From assembly GCA_001464385.1 (NCBI GenBank), contig LNFB01000163.1, forward strand, positions 1-64,000: 64,000 nt of DNA, read 5' to 3'. Positions within the stretch are counted from its first letter, which is position 1. The number at the start of each line of letters is the position of its first letter. Both the position numbers and the translations under genes were made by a program. The DNA is from Deltaproteobacteria bacterium Ga0077550 (GTDB taxonomy: Bacteria; Myxococcota_A; Polyangia; Nannocystales; Nannocystaceae). Below are positions 56,233 to 64,000 of this stretch, piece by piece. The notes under the pieces are model-generated. The model saw only the letters and a program-made list of their open reading frames with translations, had not been told where the DNA came from and ran no database searches.

Positions 56233-58163
56233 GTCGCCAGCACCACGAGGTCGTCGCTCGCGCGCAGCAACCACTTGCGGTCGCGCGGCGGGTTGATGAG
56301 CACCTCGTCGTCGCCCTCGGGCCCGCGCCGGCGCAGTCGCACGCCCAGCGCGGTCTCGTTGTGTCGCGCGACCCGCTGCGCGACCTCGGCGAAGTCGACC
56401 TCGCGGCCGTCGAGGCCGTACTCGGCGGCGGGCCGGAAGCAGACCTCGGAGCCATCGGGCCCGAGCAGGTCGTCGAACACGACCCGCAGCTCCCGGCGCA
56501 GCGCGACCTGGGCCATGATGTGGCTCAGGATCATCGGCGGGATCACGACCTCGCTGTCGCCGCGACGGAACAGGGCGAGGTTGCTCGGATCGACCAGCTC
56601 GACGAGCACGTCGGGCCCAGGGCCGTCGTCCGGCACGACCTCGCGCAGCAGCAGGTGCCCCAGCAGCGTGCGCGCGTCGGACTCCTCCGATTCGATCCAG
56701 TCGTTGGCGACGAACACGATGTTGTCGAAGGACGCCGGGTCGATCCGCTTGAGGTGCCCCGGCACCGTGTAGTCGAGCTCGAGGTGCTGGACGTTGACGC
56801 GCTTGCAGTCGACCTCGTGGTTGTCGAGGTGGCGCTGCCGGACGTCGAGCGGGACCATCGACGCGATCACGATCTCGAAGCGCTCGATCTGGTAGCCGTC
56901 GAGCTCGTGCAGCAGATCGGGCACGCGGTGGTTCCAGCCGAGCACGAGGATGCGTCGGTGCAGCTTGATCGGCGGTGCGGTGGGCACCCCCTGGCCGCGA
57001 TCAGAGCGCTTGGGCGTGTAGTCGGTCTTGGGCACCGTGGCGTCGTTGTCCTCGGCGACGATCACCAGGCGGTCATCGGGGCCGAGCACCAGGTCGTCGC
57101 TGGGGTTCAGCATCGAGCGATCGACCCCGCCCTCGCGGCGGACGACGCCGAGCAGTACGGCGGCCGGGAACGCGTCGGCGAGGTCACCGAAGCGCACGCC
57201 CTCGAACTGCGGGCACTCGCGGGCGTAGATCTCGCTGCCGTCGCCGTAGCTGAGCAGGCCCGCGATCGCGTGCGACAGGCCCGGGTGGCGGATGTTCTGG
57301 CACAGCATGCTGGAGATGACGCGGTTGCTCGCGATGATCTCGAGCGGGCCCGGGTACGCGCGACGGGCCGTGATCGACTTGCGCGCGTCGAGCAGCTCGG
57401 CGACGACGAGCGGCGCCCGCGTCGCGTCGTGCTCCTGCGTGAAGCCGGCGAGCGCGAGCAGGGTCTTGATCGTGTGCGTGTCGGGACCCGCGCCCGCGGC
57501 CGCGCGATCGGGCGCCGGCAGCAGGATCGCCGAGGCGCGCAGGGTCGCGACCCGTCGCAGGTGCTCGACCCGCAGCGGAGAGCCCGAGCGCAGGATGACG
57601 CTCGCCGAGCGGTAGGCCGCGCCGACCCGCTCGCGCAGCTCCTGCTGCAGCTCGGCGTCGACCTCCTCCGCCATCACCACCACGTTGAGCGCCCGCGCGC
57701 CGCGGGGCAGCAGGAACTGCCGCACGCGATCGTCCGACAGCAGCAGCTCCTGCACGATCGTCGAGGTGCGCGTGGTCCAGCCCATCACGACGAAGTGATC
57801 GCGGTTGGAGATCGGCGTGAGGCCGTTCTCGAGCCGGCGCAGGGCGGTGTTGAGCCACTGCGTCATGATCGCGATCATGGCGCCGAGGAACAGCACGTAC
57901 CCTGCGACGGTGAGGATCGTGGAGACGGTGCGGAGATAGAGGCCCTGGTCGTCGCCGAGGTAGCCGGGATCCGACAGCCGAAGAAACGCCCACCAGATCG
58001 CGTCCCCGGGCCCGTCGAAGTTGCCAGTGCCGACGACGAGCAGGCCACCGAGGGTCGACACCGAGACGATGATCGCGATGACGAACAGGAGCCGGTACAG
58101 CGGCCCGCGGACGAGGAACCGCTCGAGGAGGAACTGCAGGCGGTCGCGCAGGGCGGCGAGCAC
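56220..58163 (-). CDS. CASTOR/POLLUX-like ion channel with RCK-type domains
   Basis: A 647-aa protein from GTG 58163. Two membrane helices (about 22-45 and 80-112) flank a pore-like loop (GDAIWWAFLRLSDPGYLG). Large cytoplasmic nucleotide-binding-like domains follow, beginning FVVMGWTTRTSTIVQELL and RRILVLGWNHRVPDLLHEL, both with Rossmann/RCK character. This is the plan of CASTOR/POLLUX/DMI1 channels of plants and their bacterial relatives, which are cation channels gated through the RCK domains. The classical K+ filter TVGYG is absent, as in that family. It is the last gene of the rubrerythrin operon, 2 nt after DUF3501. Confidence 0.85.
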   Translation of the reverse strand: MLAALRDRLQFLLERFLVRGPLYRLLFVIAIIVSVSTLGGLLVVGTGNFDGPGDAIWWAFLRLSDPGYLGDDQGLYLRTVSTILTVAGYVLFLGAMIAIMTQWLNTALRRLENGLTPISNRDHFVVMGWTTRTSTIVQELLLSDDRVRQFLLPRGARALNVVVMAEEVDAELQQELRERVGAAYRSASVILRSGSPLRVEHLRRVATLRASAILLPAPDRAAAGAGPDTHTIKTLLALAGFTQEHDATRAPLVVAELLDARKSITARRAYPGPLEIIASNRVISSMLCQNIRHPGLSHAIAGLLSYGDGSEIYARECPQFEGVRFGDLADAFPAAVLLGVVRREGGVDRSMLNPSDDLVLGPDDRLVIVAEDNDATVPKTDYTPKRSDRGQGVPTAPPIKLHRRILVLGWNHRVPDLLHELDGYQIERFEIVIASMVPLDVRQRHLDNHEVDCKRVNVQHLELDYTVPGHLKRIDPASFDNIVFVANDWIESEESDARTLLGHLLLREVVPDDGPGPDVLVELVDPSNLALFRRGDSEVVIPPMILSHIMAQVALRRELRVVFDDLLGPDGSEVCFRPAAEYGLDGREVDFAEVAQRVARHNETALGVRLRRRGPEGDDEVLINPPRDRKWLLRASDDLVVLATYAC

Positions 58164-58165
58164 GG

Positions 58166-58732
58166 CTACCCCGCCCGGCCCTCGGCGAGATCGGCCGTCA
58201 GCGCCGCGCGCTGCTCGGCGGTCAGCGCGATCTGGACCGGCGTGTCGGGCAGGTCGATGCCGAGCTCGATCGGCGCCTCGTCGCCGAACGCGAACTTGAG
58301 GTACTGCACCGACGACAGCCGGTGCTCGCCGACCTGGCGTGGATCGAAGCGCGGGCGCACCAGCGAGCCGTCGGGCAGCTTGGCCCACACGTGGTGGGGC
58401 AGGTCGATCCACCGCGCGAGCTTCACCGCCCGCTCGGCCTCGTCGTCGATGCCGACGAGCAGCGTGCAGCCGAGCTCACCGGGGCCCCCGAGCAGCTCGT
58501 TGTACGTCGTCAGCTCGTGGGCGATGTCGACCTCGCGGACGATCTTCTCGGTCCGCATCATCTCCTGCACCTGGTAGCGCACCGTGTCGCGGTTCTCGAA
58601 CAGGAACGTGAAGGTGTCCGCGACGACGATCCGGCGCGGGGCCTTGATCGCGAGCATCGGCGGGCGCAGCTGATCGCGTCGCTCGTCGTAGGTCATCCAG
58701 TCGAGGAGCTCTTCGCGGGCGACGGGTTTCAT
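58166..58732 (-). CDS. DUF3501 family protein
   Basis: A 188-aa soluble protein. It begins [23 protein letters not shown] and continues with [29 protein letters not shown], the conserved start of DUF3501. The family is regularly encoded next to rubrerythrin and a CCG-type Fe-S protein, as here, and is therefore thought to act in oxidative-stress or electron-transfer chemistry; its reaction is unknown. The ATG overlaps the stop of the Fe-S gene (ATGA). The following channel gene starts 2 nt later. Confidence 0.92.
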   Translation of the reverse strand: MKPVAREELLDWMTYDERRDQLRPPMLAIKAPRRIVVADTFTFLFENRDTVRYQVQEMMRTEKIVREVDIAHELTTYNELLGGPGELGCTLLVGIDDEAERAVKLARWIDLPHHVWAKLPDGSLVRPRFDPRQVGEHRLSSVQYLKFAFGDEAPIELGIDLPDTPVQIALTAEQRAALTADLAEGRAG

Positions 58733-60126
58733 GGGGACTCCGGCTTCGGGGCGGGGGGCGCTGCGGCGGCGGTCGATCCGCCGGTGGGGAACGCCTCGCC
58801 GCGGTAGGCCTTGGCGAGGATCGTCATCGGGTGCATCGGCTTGCGACCGGCGTGCTGCTCGAACTGCAGGGCCGCGAGCGGACAGTCGGTGGCCCAGATC
58901 TCGGTCTCGGCCTCCTGCATGCCCTCGAAGGCCTTGGCGCCGACGCGCTGCGAGTACTCGAAGCCCTCGGTGAGCATCGCGTGCGTGCCGTCGTGGCCGC
59001 AGCACTCCATCACCGTCTTGGGCTGCACGCCGGGGATCTTGCGCAGGAGGTCCCGCGACTTGAAGCCGACGCCCTGCGCGCGGAGGTGACACGGCGCGTG
59101 GTAGGCGACCGGGCCGCCCGGCGAGCTGGCGAAGGTCGCGTCGAAGCGCGGCTCGTTGCGGATCGACCACAGGTACTCGCCCGGATCGACGACCGCGGCG
59201 GCGAGCCGCTGGGCCCGCTCGCGGTCGTCACCGCCGACGAGCTCTGGCCACTCGCGGCGCAGCATCATCGAGCAGGTCGGGTTGATCGCCATCACCTTGG
59301 CGCCGGCGTCGACGAACGGCATGAGCCGATCGAGGTTGTGCTTGGCCTTGGAGCGCACGAGCTCGAGATCGCCGCGCTCCCAGGCCGGCATGCCGCAGCA
59401 CTCGAGGCCCTTCTCGCAGCGCAGATCCACGCCGTTGCGCTGCATGACGAAGACGGTGTCGCGGCCGATCTGCGGCTCGTTGTGCTGCACGTAGCAGGTC
59501 TGGAACAGCACCACGTCGCCGCCCGGTTCGCGGTCCATGAGCTTCTCGCCCGCGGCCCAGTGCTCGAACGTCTGCGACGCGAACTCGGGCAGGAGCTTGT
59601 CGCGGTGGATGCCGAGGATCTTCTCCATGAACCAGCGATGCAGCGCGACCTTGTTCATCGCGTTGGCGACGCCGAACGAGGCCCGGGCCGCGGCGCCGGC
59701 GAGGTCCGGATCACGCAGCGCGAAGCTCTGCAGCGTCGGTCGCGTGGTCTGCTTGCGGATCGCGGCGTGGCGGTGCACCAGCTTGGGGAAGTCGAGCTGG
59801 AACGGGTGCCCGTCGCGCGGCGTGTACGGGCACTGGACCTCGCACAGCTTGCACTGGAAGCAGGCGTCCATCACCGCCTCGATCTTGGCGGGCTGGAGCT
59901 TGCGGACGTCGCCGTCGCACTCGTCGTCGATGGCCTTGAACAGGATCGGGAAGCTGTCGCAGTACTTGAAGCACATGCGGCAGCCGTGGCAGACCTCGAA
60001 CACCCGCGTGATCTCGCCGGCGAGCGCGTCGGGGTCCCAGTAGTGCGAATCCGAGGGGTCGTAGGTGAGCCCCTTGGTCGGATGGTACGAGATGTTGCCC
60101 TTGCCCATCGTTTGCGGGCCGAGCAT
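58729..60126 (-). CDS. CCG-domain Fe-S oxidoreductase (heterodisulfide-reductase-like)
   Basis: A 465-aa protein from ATG 60126 (a MGKGN start at 60108 is the alternative). Two ferredoxin-type 4Fe-4S motifs occur near 43-55 ([11 protein letters not shown]) and 95-106 ([11 protein letters not shown]). Two CCG domains follow, around GLECCGMP (about 241) and VMECCGHD (about 356), each preceded by a Cys at the expected distance. These domains occur in HdrB/GlpC-type proteins that shuttle electrons to or from disulfides or quinones. Together with rubrerythrin and DUF3501 it forms a conserved oxidative-stress set. Its first codons lie next to a repeat array that ends the rubrerythrin gene. Confidence 0.92.
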   Translation of the reverse strand: MLGPQTMGKGNISYHPTKGLTYDPSDSHYWDPDALAGEITRVFEVCHGCRMCFKYCDSFPILFKAIDDECDGDVRKLQPAKIEAVMDACFQCKLCEVQCPYTPRDGHPFQLDFPKLVHRHAAIRKQTTRPTLQSFALRDPDLAGAAARASFGVANAMNKVALHRWFMEKILGIHRDKLLPEFASQTFEHWAAGEKLMDREPGGDVVLFQTCYVQHNEPQIGRDTVFVMQRNGVDLRCEKGLECCGMPAWERGDLELVRSKAKHNLDRLMPFVDAGAKVMAINPTCSMMLRREWPELVGGDDRERAQRLAAAVVDPGEYLWSIRNEPRFDATFASSPGGPVAYHAPCHLRAQGVGFKSRDLLRKIPGVQPKTVMECCGHDGTHAMLTEGFEYSQRVGAKAFEGMQEAETEIWATDCPLAALQFEQHAGRKPMHPMTILAKAYRGEAFPTGGSTAAAAPPAPKPESP

Positions 60127-60635
60127 GCGCTGGGGCGGCGACTCCGGCAAGCCGGCGGTTGCGGCGACTCCGGCAAGCCGGCGGTTGCGGCGACTCCGGC
60201 AAGCCGGAGTCGCGCACAGCTGATGCCGTCGAGCAGGGACTGGAAGCGGCCGGCGTGGGACTTCTCGGCCTTCGCGAGGGTCTCGAACCAGTCGGCGATC
60301 TCGTTGAAGCCCTCTTCGCGGGCGCTCTTCGCCATGCCCGGGTACATGTCCGTGTACTCGTGCGTCTCGCCGGCGACCGAGGCGCGCAGGTTGCTGACGG
60401 TGTCGCCGATCGGCAGATCGGTGGCCGGATCGCCGACCTTCTTCAGGTAGTCGAGGTGGCCGTGCGCGTGGCCGGTCTCACCCTCGGCGGTCTCGCGGAA
60501 GTTGCCCGCGATCTCCGGATAGCCCTCGACGTCCGCCATCTTTGCGAAGTAGAGGTAGCGGCGGTTCGCCTGCGACTCGCCGGCGAAGGCGGCCTTGAGG
60601 TTCGCGTGGGTCTTGGTTCCCTTGAGCTCTGGCAT
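59871..60635 (-). CDS. Rubrerythrin-family di-iron protein with read-through C-terminal extension
   Basis: The ferritin-like core is residues 1-139 (60219-60635): E20 in [13 protein letters not shown], the E53-x-x-H56 pair in [11 protein letters not shown]90/E93 in [10 protein letters not shown], and E124-x-x-H127 in [10 protein letters not shown]. It lacks the C-terminal rubredoxin domain of classical rubrerythrin, like many short forms that reduce peroxides. Homologues end shortly after RF-x-x-x-L, but here no stop occurs. The frame passes through a 26-nt repeat array and then 85 codons out of frame over the Fe-S gene, ending at 59871. The extension is Arg/Ser/Pro-rich and looks non-functional. 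ATG at 60635 begins [10 protein letters not shown], conserved in the family. Confidence 0.85.
   Translation of the reverse strand: MPELKGTKTHANLKAAFAGESQANRRYLYFAKMADVEGYPEIAGNFRETAEGETGHAHGHLDYLKKVGDPATDLPIGDTVSNLRASVAGETHEYTDMYPGMAKSAREEGFNEIADWFETLAKAEKSHAGRFQSLLDGISCARLRLAGVAATAGLPESPQPPACRSRRPSACSARKRWARATSRTIRPRGSPTTPRIRTTGTPTRSPARSRGCSRSATAAACASSTATASRSCSRPSTTSATATSASSSPPRSRR
60135..60213. repeat. REP-like tandem array ending in a perfect hairpin
   Basis: A 26-nt unit (60135-60160, 60161-60186, partial third to 60207) contains the palindrome CCGGCAAGCCGG. The third copy extends to a perfect 10-bp hairpin with a CAAG loop (60190-60213). The array sits exactly at the 3' end of the rubrerythrin core and before the Fe-S gene start, within one operon. 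Confidence 0.88.
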
Positions 60636-60721
60636 GGCGCTGGCTAGATAACACAGGCCGCCCCGGGCGACGAGGGTGGCGCCCTGGACCCCGCGAAACG
60701 CCGGCCCGCTCGGGTGGCTGC

Positions 60722-60727
60722 TACACT
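60722..60727 (+). promoter_or_regulatory. -10-like hexamer TACACT
   Basis: TACACT lies 23 nt before the ATG at 60751, predicting a leader of about 17 nt. It is in the 115-nt gap divergent from rubrerythrin. Confidence 0.4.
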
Positions 60728-60750
60728 CCGGATGGCGAGGCCCGCGGCCG

Positions 60751-61827
60751 ATGGACCACCACGAGCACACCCACGTGACCGAGCTGGGCGCGCTGACGGC
60801 GGGGGTCGGCACACACACCGCGTTCGCCGTCGTCCGCCTGCTGCGACGGGGGCAGACCCGCGCCGGCAAGCCGTTCTACGACATCCGGCTGTCCGATCGC
60901 ACGCGCACGGTCGCCGGCAAGATCTGGAGCGACGCATCGCGGGCGATGTCGGCGGCCGAGGATCTGAAGCCCGGCGATCACGTCAAGGCGTTGTTCGAGA
61001 TCGACGAGTACAAGGGCGCGCTGCAGATCTCGATCAAGGGCCTGCGCGCCGCGACCCCGGGCGAGCCCGGCTACGACCCGGTCGTGCTCGTCGACGAGGG
61101 CCACGATCTCGTCGCCGATCTGCTGTGCGATGTGCTGGTCTTCGACATCGAGACCGTGCCGGCGCACGACCTCCGCAAGGCGCCGTCGACGATCGCCCAG
61201 GCCGTGGCGAAGCACGCCGAGCGCAACGAGTGGGACGTGTCGAAGGTGATGAGCCTGTCGCCGTACCTCGGCCAGGTGGTGTCGCTCGCGGTGGGCAACG
61301 GCGATCAGGATCCGCGCACGCAGGACGTCACCGTGTTCGTGGTGCCGCCGCCGGGGATGGGGCCCGCACAGATCGCGTTGCTGCCGAGCTGGATCCGACC
61401 GGTCAGCGAGCCCGAGCTGCTGCGCGCGTTCTGGACGCTGGCGGGGCAGGCGAGCTGCGTCGTCTCGTACAACGGTCGCGGCTTCGACGTGCCGTTCCTG
61501 CTCGGGCGCAGCCTCATCCACGGCGTGCCGGTGCGCGTCGATCTGCTGTCGTCGCCGTCGTACGCCCTGCGCCCGCACCTCGATCTCTTCAACGTGGTCG
61601 CGCCCGGCGGCGGCTTCGGCCGCGGCCCCGCGTCGCTCGACGTGGTGTGCTGGGCGCTCGGCGTGACGAGCCCGAAGGAATCGATGGACGGCTCGATGGT
61701 CGCGGCGACGTACGCCAAGGGCGACGTCGCCCAGATCGCGCTGTACAACGCCGGCGACGTGCGGGCGACCACTGCGGTGTACCAGCGCGTGCGCGACGGC
61801 GTGCTGCGCTTCCGCGACGACTGGTAG
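60751..61827 (+). CDS. OB-fold plus 3'-5' exonuclease (DEDD) protein
   Basis: A 358-aa soluble protein. Residues about 10-110 form an OB-fold nucleic-acid-binding domain like the one at the N terminus of YhaM-type nucleases (PFYDIRLSDRTRTVAGKIW). Residues about 130-355 are an exonuclease of the DEDD superfamily: FDIETVP supplies D and E, NGRGFDVPFL the second D, and YNAGDVRAT the last D, with Tyr suggesting the DEDDy type. RNA or ssDNA trimming is the likely role. The combination resembles predicted 3'-5' exonucleases related to PolB in myxobacteria and planctomycetes. It is monocistronic. Confidence 0.86.
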   Translation: MDHHEHTHVTELGALTAGVGTHTAFAVVRLLRRGQTRAGKPFYDIRLSDRTRTVAGKIWSDASRAMSAAEDLKPGDHVKALFEIDEYKGALQISIKGLRAATPGEPGYDPVVLVDEGHDLVADLLCDVLVFDIETVPAHDLRKAPSTIAQAVAKHAERNEWDVSKVMSLSPYLGQVVSLAVGNGDQDPRTQDVTVFVVPPPGMGPAQIALLPSWIRPVSEPELLRAFWTLAGQASCVVSYNGRGFDVPFLLGRSLIHGVPVRVDLLSSPSYALRPHLDLFNVVAPGGGFGRGPASLDVVCWALGVTSPKESMDGSMVAATYAKGDVAQIALYNAGDVRATTAVYQRVRDGVLRFRDDW

Positions 61828-61852
61828 CACCCGGCCGCGCGCGACCGGGTGC
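61827..61852. terminator. Hairpin between convergent genes
   Basis: GCACCCGG (61827-61834) pairs with CCGGGTGC (61845-61852) around a 10-nt loop. It begins at the last base of the exonuclease stop codon and ends 12 nt before the stop of the small lipoprotein gene. No U tract is present. Confidence 0.42.
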
Positions 61853-61864
61853 CTGCGCGTGGGC

Positions 61865-62137
61865 TCAGCCCTCGGCGGGCTCGGTCCCCTCGGCGGGCGC
61901 GTCGGGCGTCGCTTCGGGATCGGGCGCGTCGGTCTTGTCGTCCGCGGCCGCGGGGCACTCCGCGAACTCGCAGTTGGGCCCCGAGCGGGCGACCGAGCTG
62001 CCATCGGGGCAGACCTTCGCCTCCTCGGTGCACGCGGCCTTGCCGTCGGGTGGGTTGGTGTCCTTCTTGACGCAGGCGCCGGCCGCGACGGCGAGCGCGA
62101 AGCCGAGGAGGGACGCGAGGGTGGTGCGGTGGTTCAT
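61865..62137 (-). CDS. Small Cys-containing lipoprotein
   Basis: A 90-aa lipoprotein: signal peptide to AAGAC (C22), a short spacer, and a disulfide module CTEEAKVCPDGSSVARSGPNCEFAEC. This is a Kazal-like pattern that I recognise from many bacterial lipoproteins, usually of unknown function. An acidic Ala/Pro/Asp/Glu tail ends the protein. No cotranscribed neighbour is evident. The 56-nt gap upstream has no clear -10. Confidence 0.75.
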   Translation of the reverse strand: MNHRTTLASLLGFALAVAAGACVKKDTNPPDGKAACTEEAKVCPDGSSVARSGPNCEFAECPAAADDKTDAPDPEATPDAPAEGTEPAEG

Positions 62138-62193
62138 GGCCGCTGAACGCCGGCCGAGGGGAGGGACTTTCGGTGGGGGGGCGCGTCCCGTCC

Positions 62194-62433
62194 TCACTCG
62201 TCCAGGGGCACGGAGCCGTGCTCCATCACCGGCGGGGCCTCCGGCGCGACGTAGCCCAGGAAGTCGTACCGGGTGAAGACGTCGACCCGTTCGAGTGCAC
62301 TCGAGTCCTCGGGGAGAGTGACGTCGAAGTGGTGATGGCAGAACCCCTTGCGTCCGTCTTCGTCCGGGTGCATCTCGCACGGCTGGATCAGGACGTCGAG
62401 GATCGGACCGTCGCTGGGGGCCCAGGCGCACAC
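62194..62433 (-). CDS. Small His/Cys-containing protein, unassigned
   Basis: A 79-aa frame from GTG 62433, with GAGGA 6-9 nt upstream as a ribosome site. The sequence is coherent (LDVLIQPCEMHPDEDGRKG, HHHFDV, ERVDVFTRYDFLGY) with a HHH cluster and two Cys that could bind a metal. The frame extends further upstream over the end of the methyltransferase gene, so it might be the remnant of a longer protein. It starts 34 nt after that gene's stop. No family is recognised. Confidence 0.5.
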   Translation of the reverse strand: MCAWAPSDGPILDVLIQPCEMHPDEDGRKGFCHHHFDVTLPEDSSALERVDVFTRYDFLGYVAPEAPPVMEHGSVPLDE

Positions 62434-62467
62434 GTCGTCCTCGCCGTCGTGATGTCGCCGACCCGCC

Positions 62468-63916
62468 TCATCCGCGCACCCGCAGTGCCCCGCCCTCGCA
62501 CCCCTCGATCCGCACCCCATCGTCCGTCGCCACCAACCGCAGCGGATCCGGCCGCGTCGTCGCGCGATCCAACGCCGTCGTCGCCTCCAACTTCACGATC
62601 CCGCCCGTGCCCTCGTCGCGCAGCAGGTCGACCTCGACCAACGCGTCGTAGAAACAACCGATCATGCACCCCCGATCGACGTCCACCTCGCACGCGCTGC
62701 CGTCCTCGGCGACACCCACGACCTGGTGCCGCGCCAGCGACAGCCGCGCGTGATCGAAGGCCCCCACGCGGCCGACCTCGGCGACGATCTCCGGGGTGCA
62801 GTGGTACTCGCGGACGTCGCCGACCTGCTCGCTCCACACGCGGACGCCGGTGGCGTCGGCCAGGGCGAAGCCGCCGCTCGTCACCGCGGGGTTCGCTGGA
62901 TCGTCGCTGACCACGACCGCGAGCGGGCGATCGGTCGGGCACACGCCGCGCTCGCACAGCACGCGACGGGCCTCGGCGTCGTCGAGCGGGCGTCGGTCGA
63001 AGCGCTCGGCGAGCAGCGCGTAGGCCTCGCCCCAGTCGCGGACCTTCGCGGCGACCGGGCTGCGCGTCAGGGTGCAGCGAGCCTCGCGTGCGCCCGGGGT
63101 CCCCGCGCGCTTGCGGAACTCGAGCACGAACTTGTCGCTGAACTCGCCGCGGTCGTTCACCCACGGCAGCGCGTTCCAGTCGCGCGTGTCCGCGGGGTTG
63201 CGCAGGAAGTCGCCGCGACGCACGAGCTCGAAGCCCGCGGCCTCGAGCTCGGCGACGACGAGCGATTCCTCGATGCGGTGCAGCGACTGACTGCCGCTCG
63301 CGCCGGCGCCGGCCTTCGCGTGCGCGTCGACGATCACGTAGCGGCCGCCGGGGCGCAGCGCGTTGCGGACCGCGAGGTTGTGCGCCGCCCGGTCGACGCC
63401 CATCCACTCGAAGTCGTGGTAGAAGAGCACGTTCACGACTACGTCGAGGTCGCGCACGTCGGGGGGGAACGGATCGACGAACTCGCGATCGAGCCGCACG
63501 ACGTTCGCGTTGACCGGCTTCGCGAGCCTCGCCGTCCAGGCCGCCTCGGCGAACTTCTTCCGCACGAACTCGGGGTTCTGGCCGTAGACGGTGCCCGTGG
63601 GCCCCACGGCGCGGGCGAGCAGCTCGGTGGTGTAGCCGAAGCCCGCGCCGAGATCCGCGACGCGCGAGCCGGGCGGGAGATCGAGGAACGCCAGGAACTC
63701 GGCGGGCCGGCGTCGCGCGTCGGCCGTCCGATCGTCGGCGTCGCGATCGGCCGCGTCGACGATCGTCCGGATCGCGGCCCACTTCGCGGGCGGGATCGCG
63801 GCCGGGGCTGCGTCCGGGTCCACGGCCACGGTCGGCTCGGGCGGGACCGGCGTCGTCCCGCGGCACGCCACGGCACCGAGGACGATGCACGCCAGCGCGA
63901 CACGACGACCACGCAT
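62468..63916 (-). CDS. Lipoprotein with class I methyltransferase domain and unknown C-terminal domain
   Basis: A 482-aa lipoprotein: signal peptide GAVAC (C18), Pro/Val linker, then a Rossmann methyltransferase at about 75-270. Motif I is VADLGAGFGYTTELL (about 84-98), with TVYGQNP and VNVLFYHDFEW downstream, resembling the protein at 13712-14428. Residues about 285-482 are a separate domain with several Cys (CTLTR, CERGVC, CTPEI, CEVDVDRGCMIGC) that probably form disulfides outside the cytoplasm. SAM-dependent chemistry outside the cell is unexplained, so either the domain has another ligand or the protein is retained. TAGGCT lies 6 nt before the ATG. Confidence 0.82.
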   Translation of the reverse strand: MRGRRVALACIVLGAVACRGTTPVPPEPTVAVDPDAAPAAIPPAKWAAIRTIVDAADRDADDRTADARRRPAEFLAFLDLPPGSRVADLGAGFGYTTELLARAVGPTGTVYGQNPEFVRKKFAEAAWTARLAKPVNANVVRLDREFVDPFPPDVRDLDVVVNVLFYHDFEWMGVDRAAHNLAVRNALRPGGRYVIVDAHAKAGAGASGSQSLHRIEESLVVAELEAAGFELVRRGDFLRNPADTRDWNALPWVNDRGEFSDKFVLEFRKRAGTPGAREARCTLTRSPVAAKVRDWGEAYALLAERFDRRPLDDAEARRVLCERGVCPTDRPLAVVVSDDPANPAVTSGGFALADATGVRVWSEQVGDVREYHCTPEIVAEVGRVGAFDHARLSLARHQVVGVAEDGSACEVDVDRGCMIGCFYDALVEVDLLRDEGTGGIVKLEATTALDRATTRPDPLRLVATDDGVRIEGCEGGALRVRG

Positions 63917-63922
63917 GCGACC

Positions 63923-63928
63923 AGCCTA
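63923..63928 (-). promoter_or_regulatory. -10-like hexamer TAGGCT
   Basis: TAGGCT, 6 nt (GGTCGC), then ATG at 63916: exact leaderless spacing, the same hexamer as upstream of the Cys-rich lipoprotein at 38205. Confidence 0.48.
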
Positions 63929-63970
63929 CCCGAATCGGGCCAGATGCTGGGATTCGCCGGGCGGGGTTGG

Positions 63971-63976
63971 TACCTT
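63971..63976 (+). promoter_or_regulatory. -10-like hexamer TACCTT at the window edge
   Basis: TACCTT, 6 nt, then GTG at 63983. The arrangement copies that of nagZ and predicts a gene running out of the window. Confidence 0.4.
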
Positions 63977-63982
63977 CCGCCT

Positions 63983-64000
63983 GTGGATGCGCTGCGCCGC
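63983..64000 (+). CDS. Possible 5' end of a gene continuing past the window
   Basis: Only six codons (V-D-A-L-R-R) are visible. The call rests on the promoter geometry and on the divergent arrangement with the methyltransferase lipoprotein. An ATG at 63987 is in another frame. Confidence 0.28.

Overview
The window is very GC-rich, gene-dense and free of rRNA, tRNA, phage and transposon signatures. Many exported lipoproteins carry Ser/Thr/Gly/Asp-rich linkers directly after the lipobox. There are also Cys-rich 'DGCDCGCG' modules, two Ser/Thr kinases, a PilZ protein, a REC-EAL protein and paralogues of families named after Myxococcus (a TIGR04551-like barrel, an MXAN_0977-like di-heme enzyme). 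Together these point to a myxobacterium, most likely the Nannocystineae (Nannocystis/Plesiocystis group). The lineage is inferred from protein style, not from a marker gene.

Layout. 1-5.0 kb: a partial CX5R phosphatase and exported hydrolases (LysM-MepA endopeptidase, two HExxH proteins). 5.1-8.0 kb: an HTTM membrane protein coupled to a CBS protein. 8.1-13.7 kb: a tiny membrane ORF, a 1017-aa lipoprotein and small unknowns. 13.7-18.8 kb: a MacAB-like operon (adaptor, ATPase, two FtsX-type permeases) ending in an exported methyltransferase. 19.0-21.3 kb: a two-gene unit of a lysyl-oxidase-like lipoprotein without copper histidines and a MauG/MbnH-like di-heme lipoprotein. 21.3-24.8 kb: further exported proteins. 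25.0-28.3 kb: selB divergent from a kinase. 28.3-35.4 kb: a second LysM-MepA protein, Gly/Asp-repeat lipoprotein, transglutaminase-like lipoprotein, PilZ protein and outer-membrane barrel. 35.6-38.0 kb: nagZ-thyA-folA. 38.8-42.9 kb: MoxR-DUF58-BatA-like operon. 43.2-46.2 kb: rhodanese-E1 fusion followed by a cysteine-desulfurase-like enzyme. 46.0-48.7 kb: membrane kinase and 5'-nuclease, divergent. 48.7-51.9 kb: histidine kinase, REC-HDOD and REC-EAL proteins. 51.9-55.5 kb: DUF5916-type barrel and a MopE/C-type-lectin-like lipoprotein, separated by a structured intergenic region. 56.2-60.6 kb: rubrerythrin, CCG Fe-S protein, DUF3501 and a CASTOR/POLLUX-like channel in one operon. 60.8-64 kb: an exonuclease, small proteins and a second exported methyltransferase.

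Two cross-cutting signals stand out. First, at least fifteen genes have a TAnnnT-like hexamer ending 5-7 nt before an ATG/GTG/TTG, the geometry of leaderless transcripts. Second, the lysyl-oxidase-like/di-heme pair looks like an enzyme and its post-translationally oxidised target, with a Trp sitting where the copper ligands of lysyl oxidase would be. Both are inferences from sequence and are laid out with tests in the findings.
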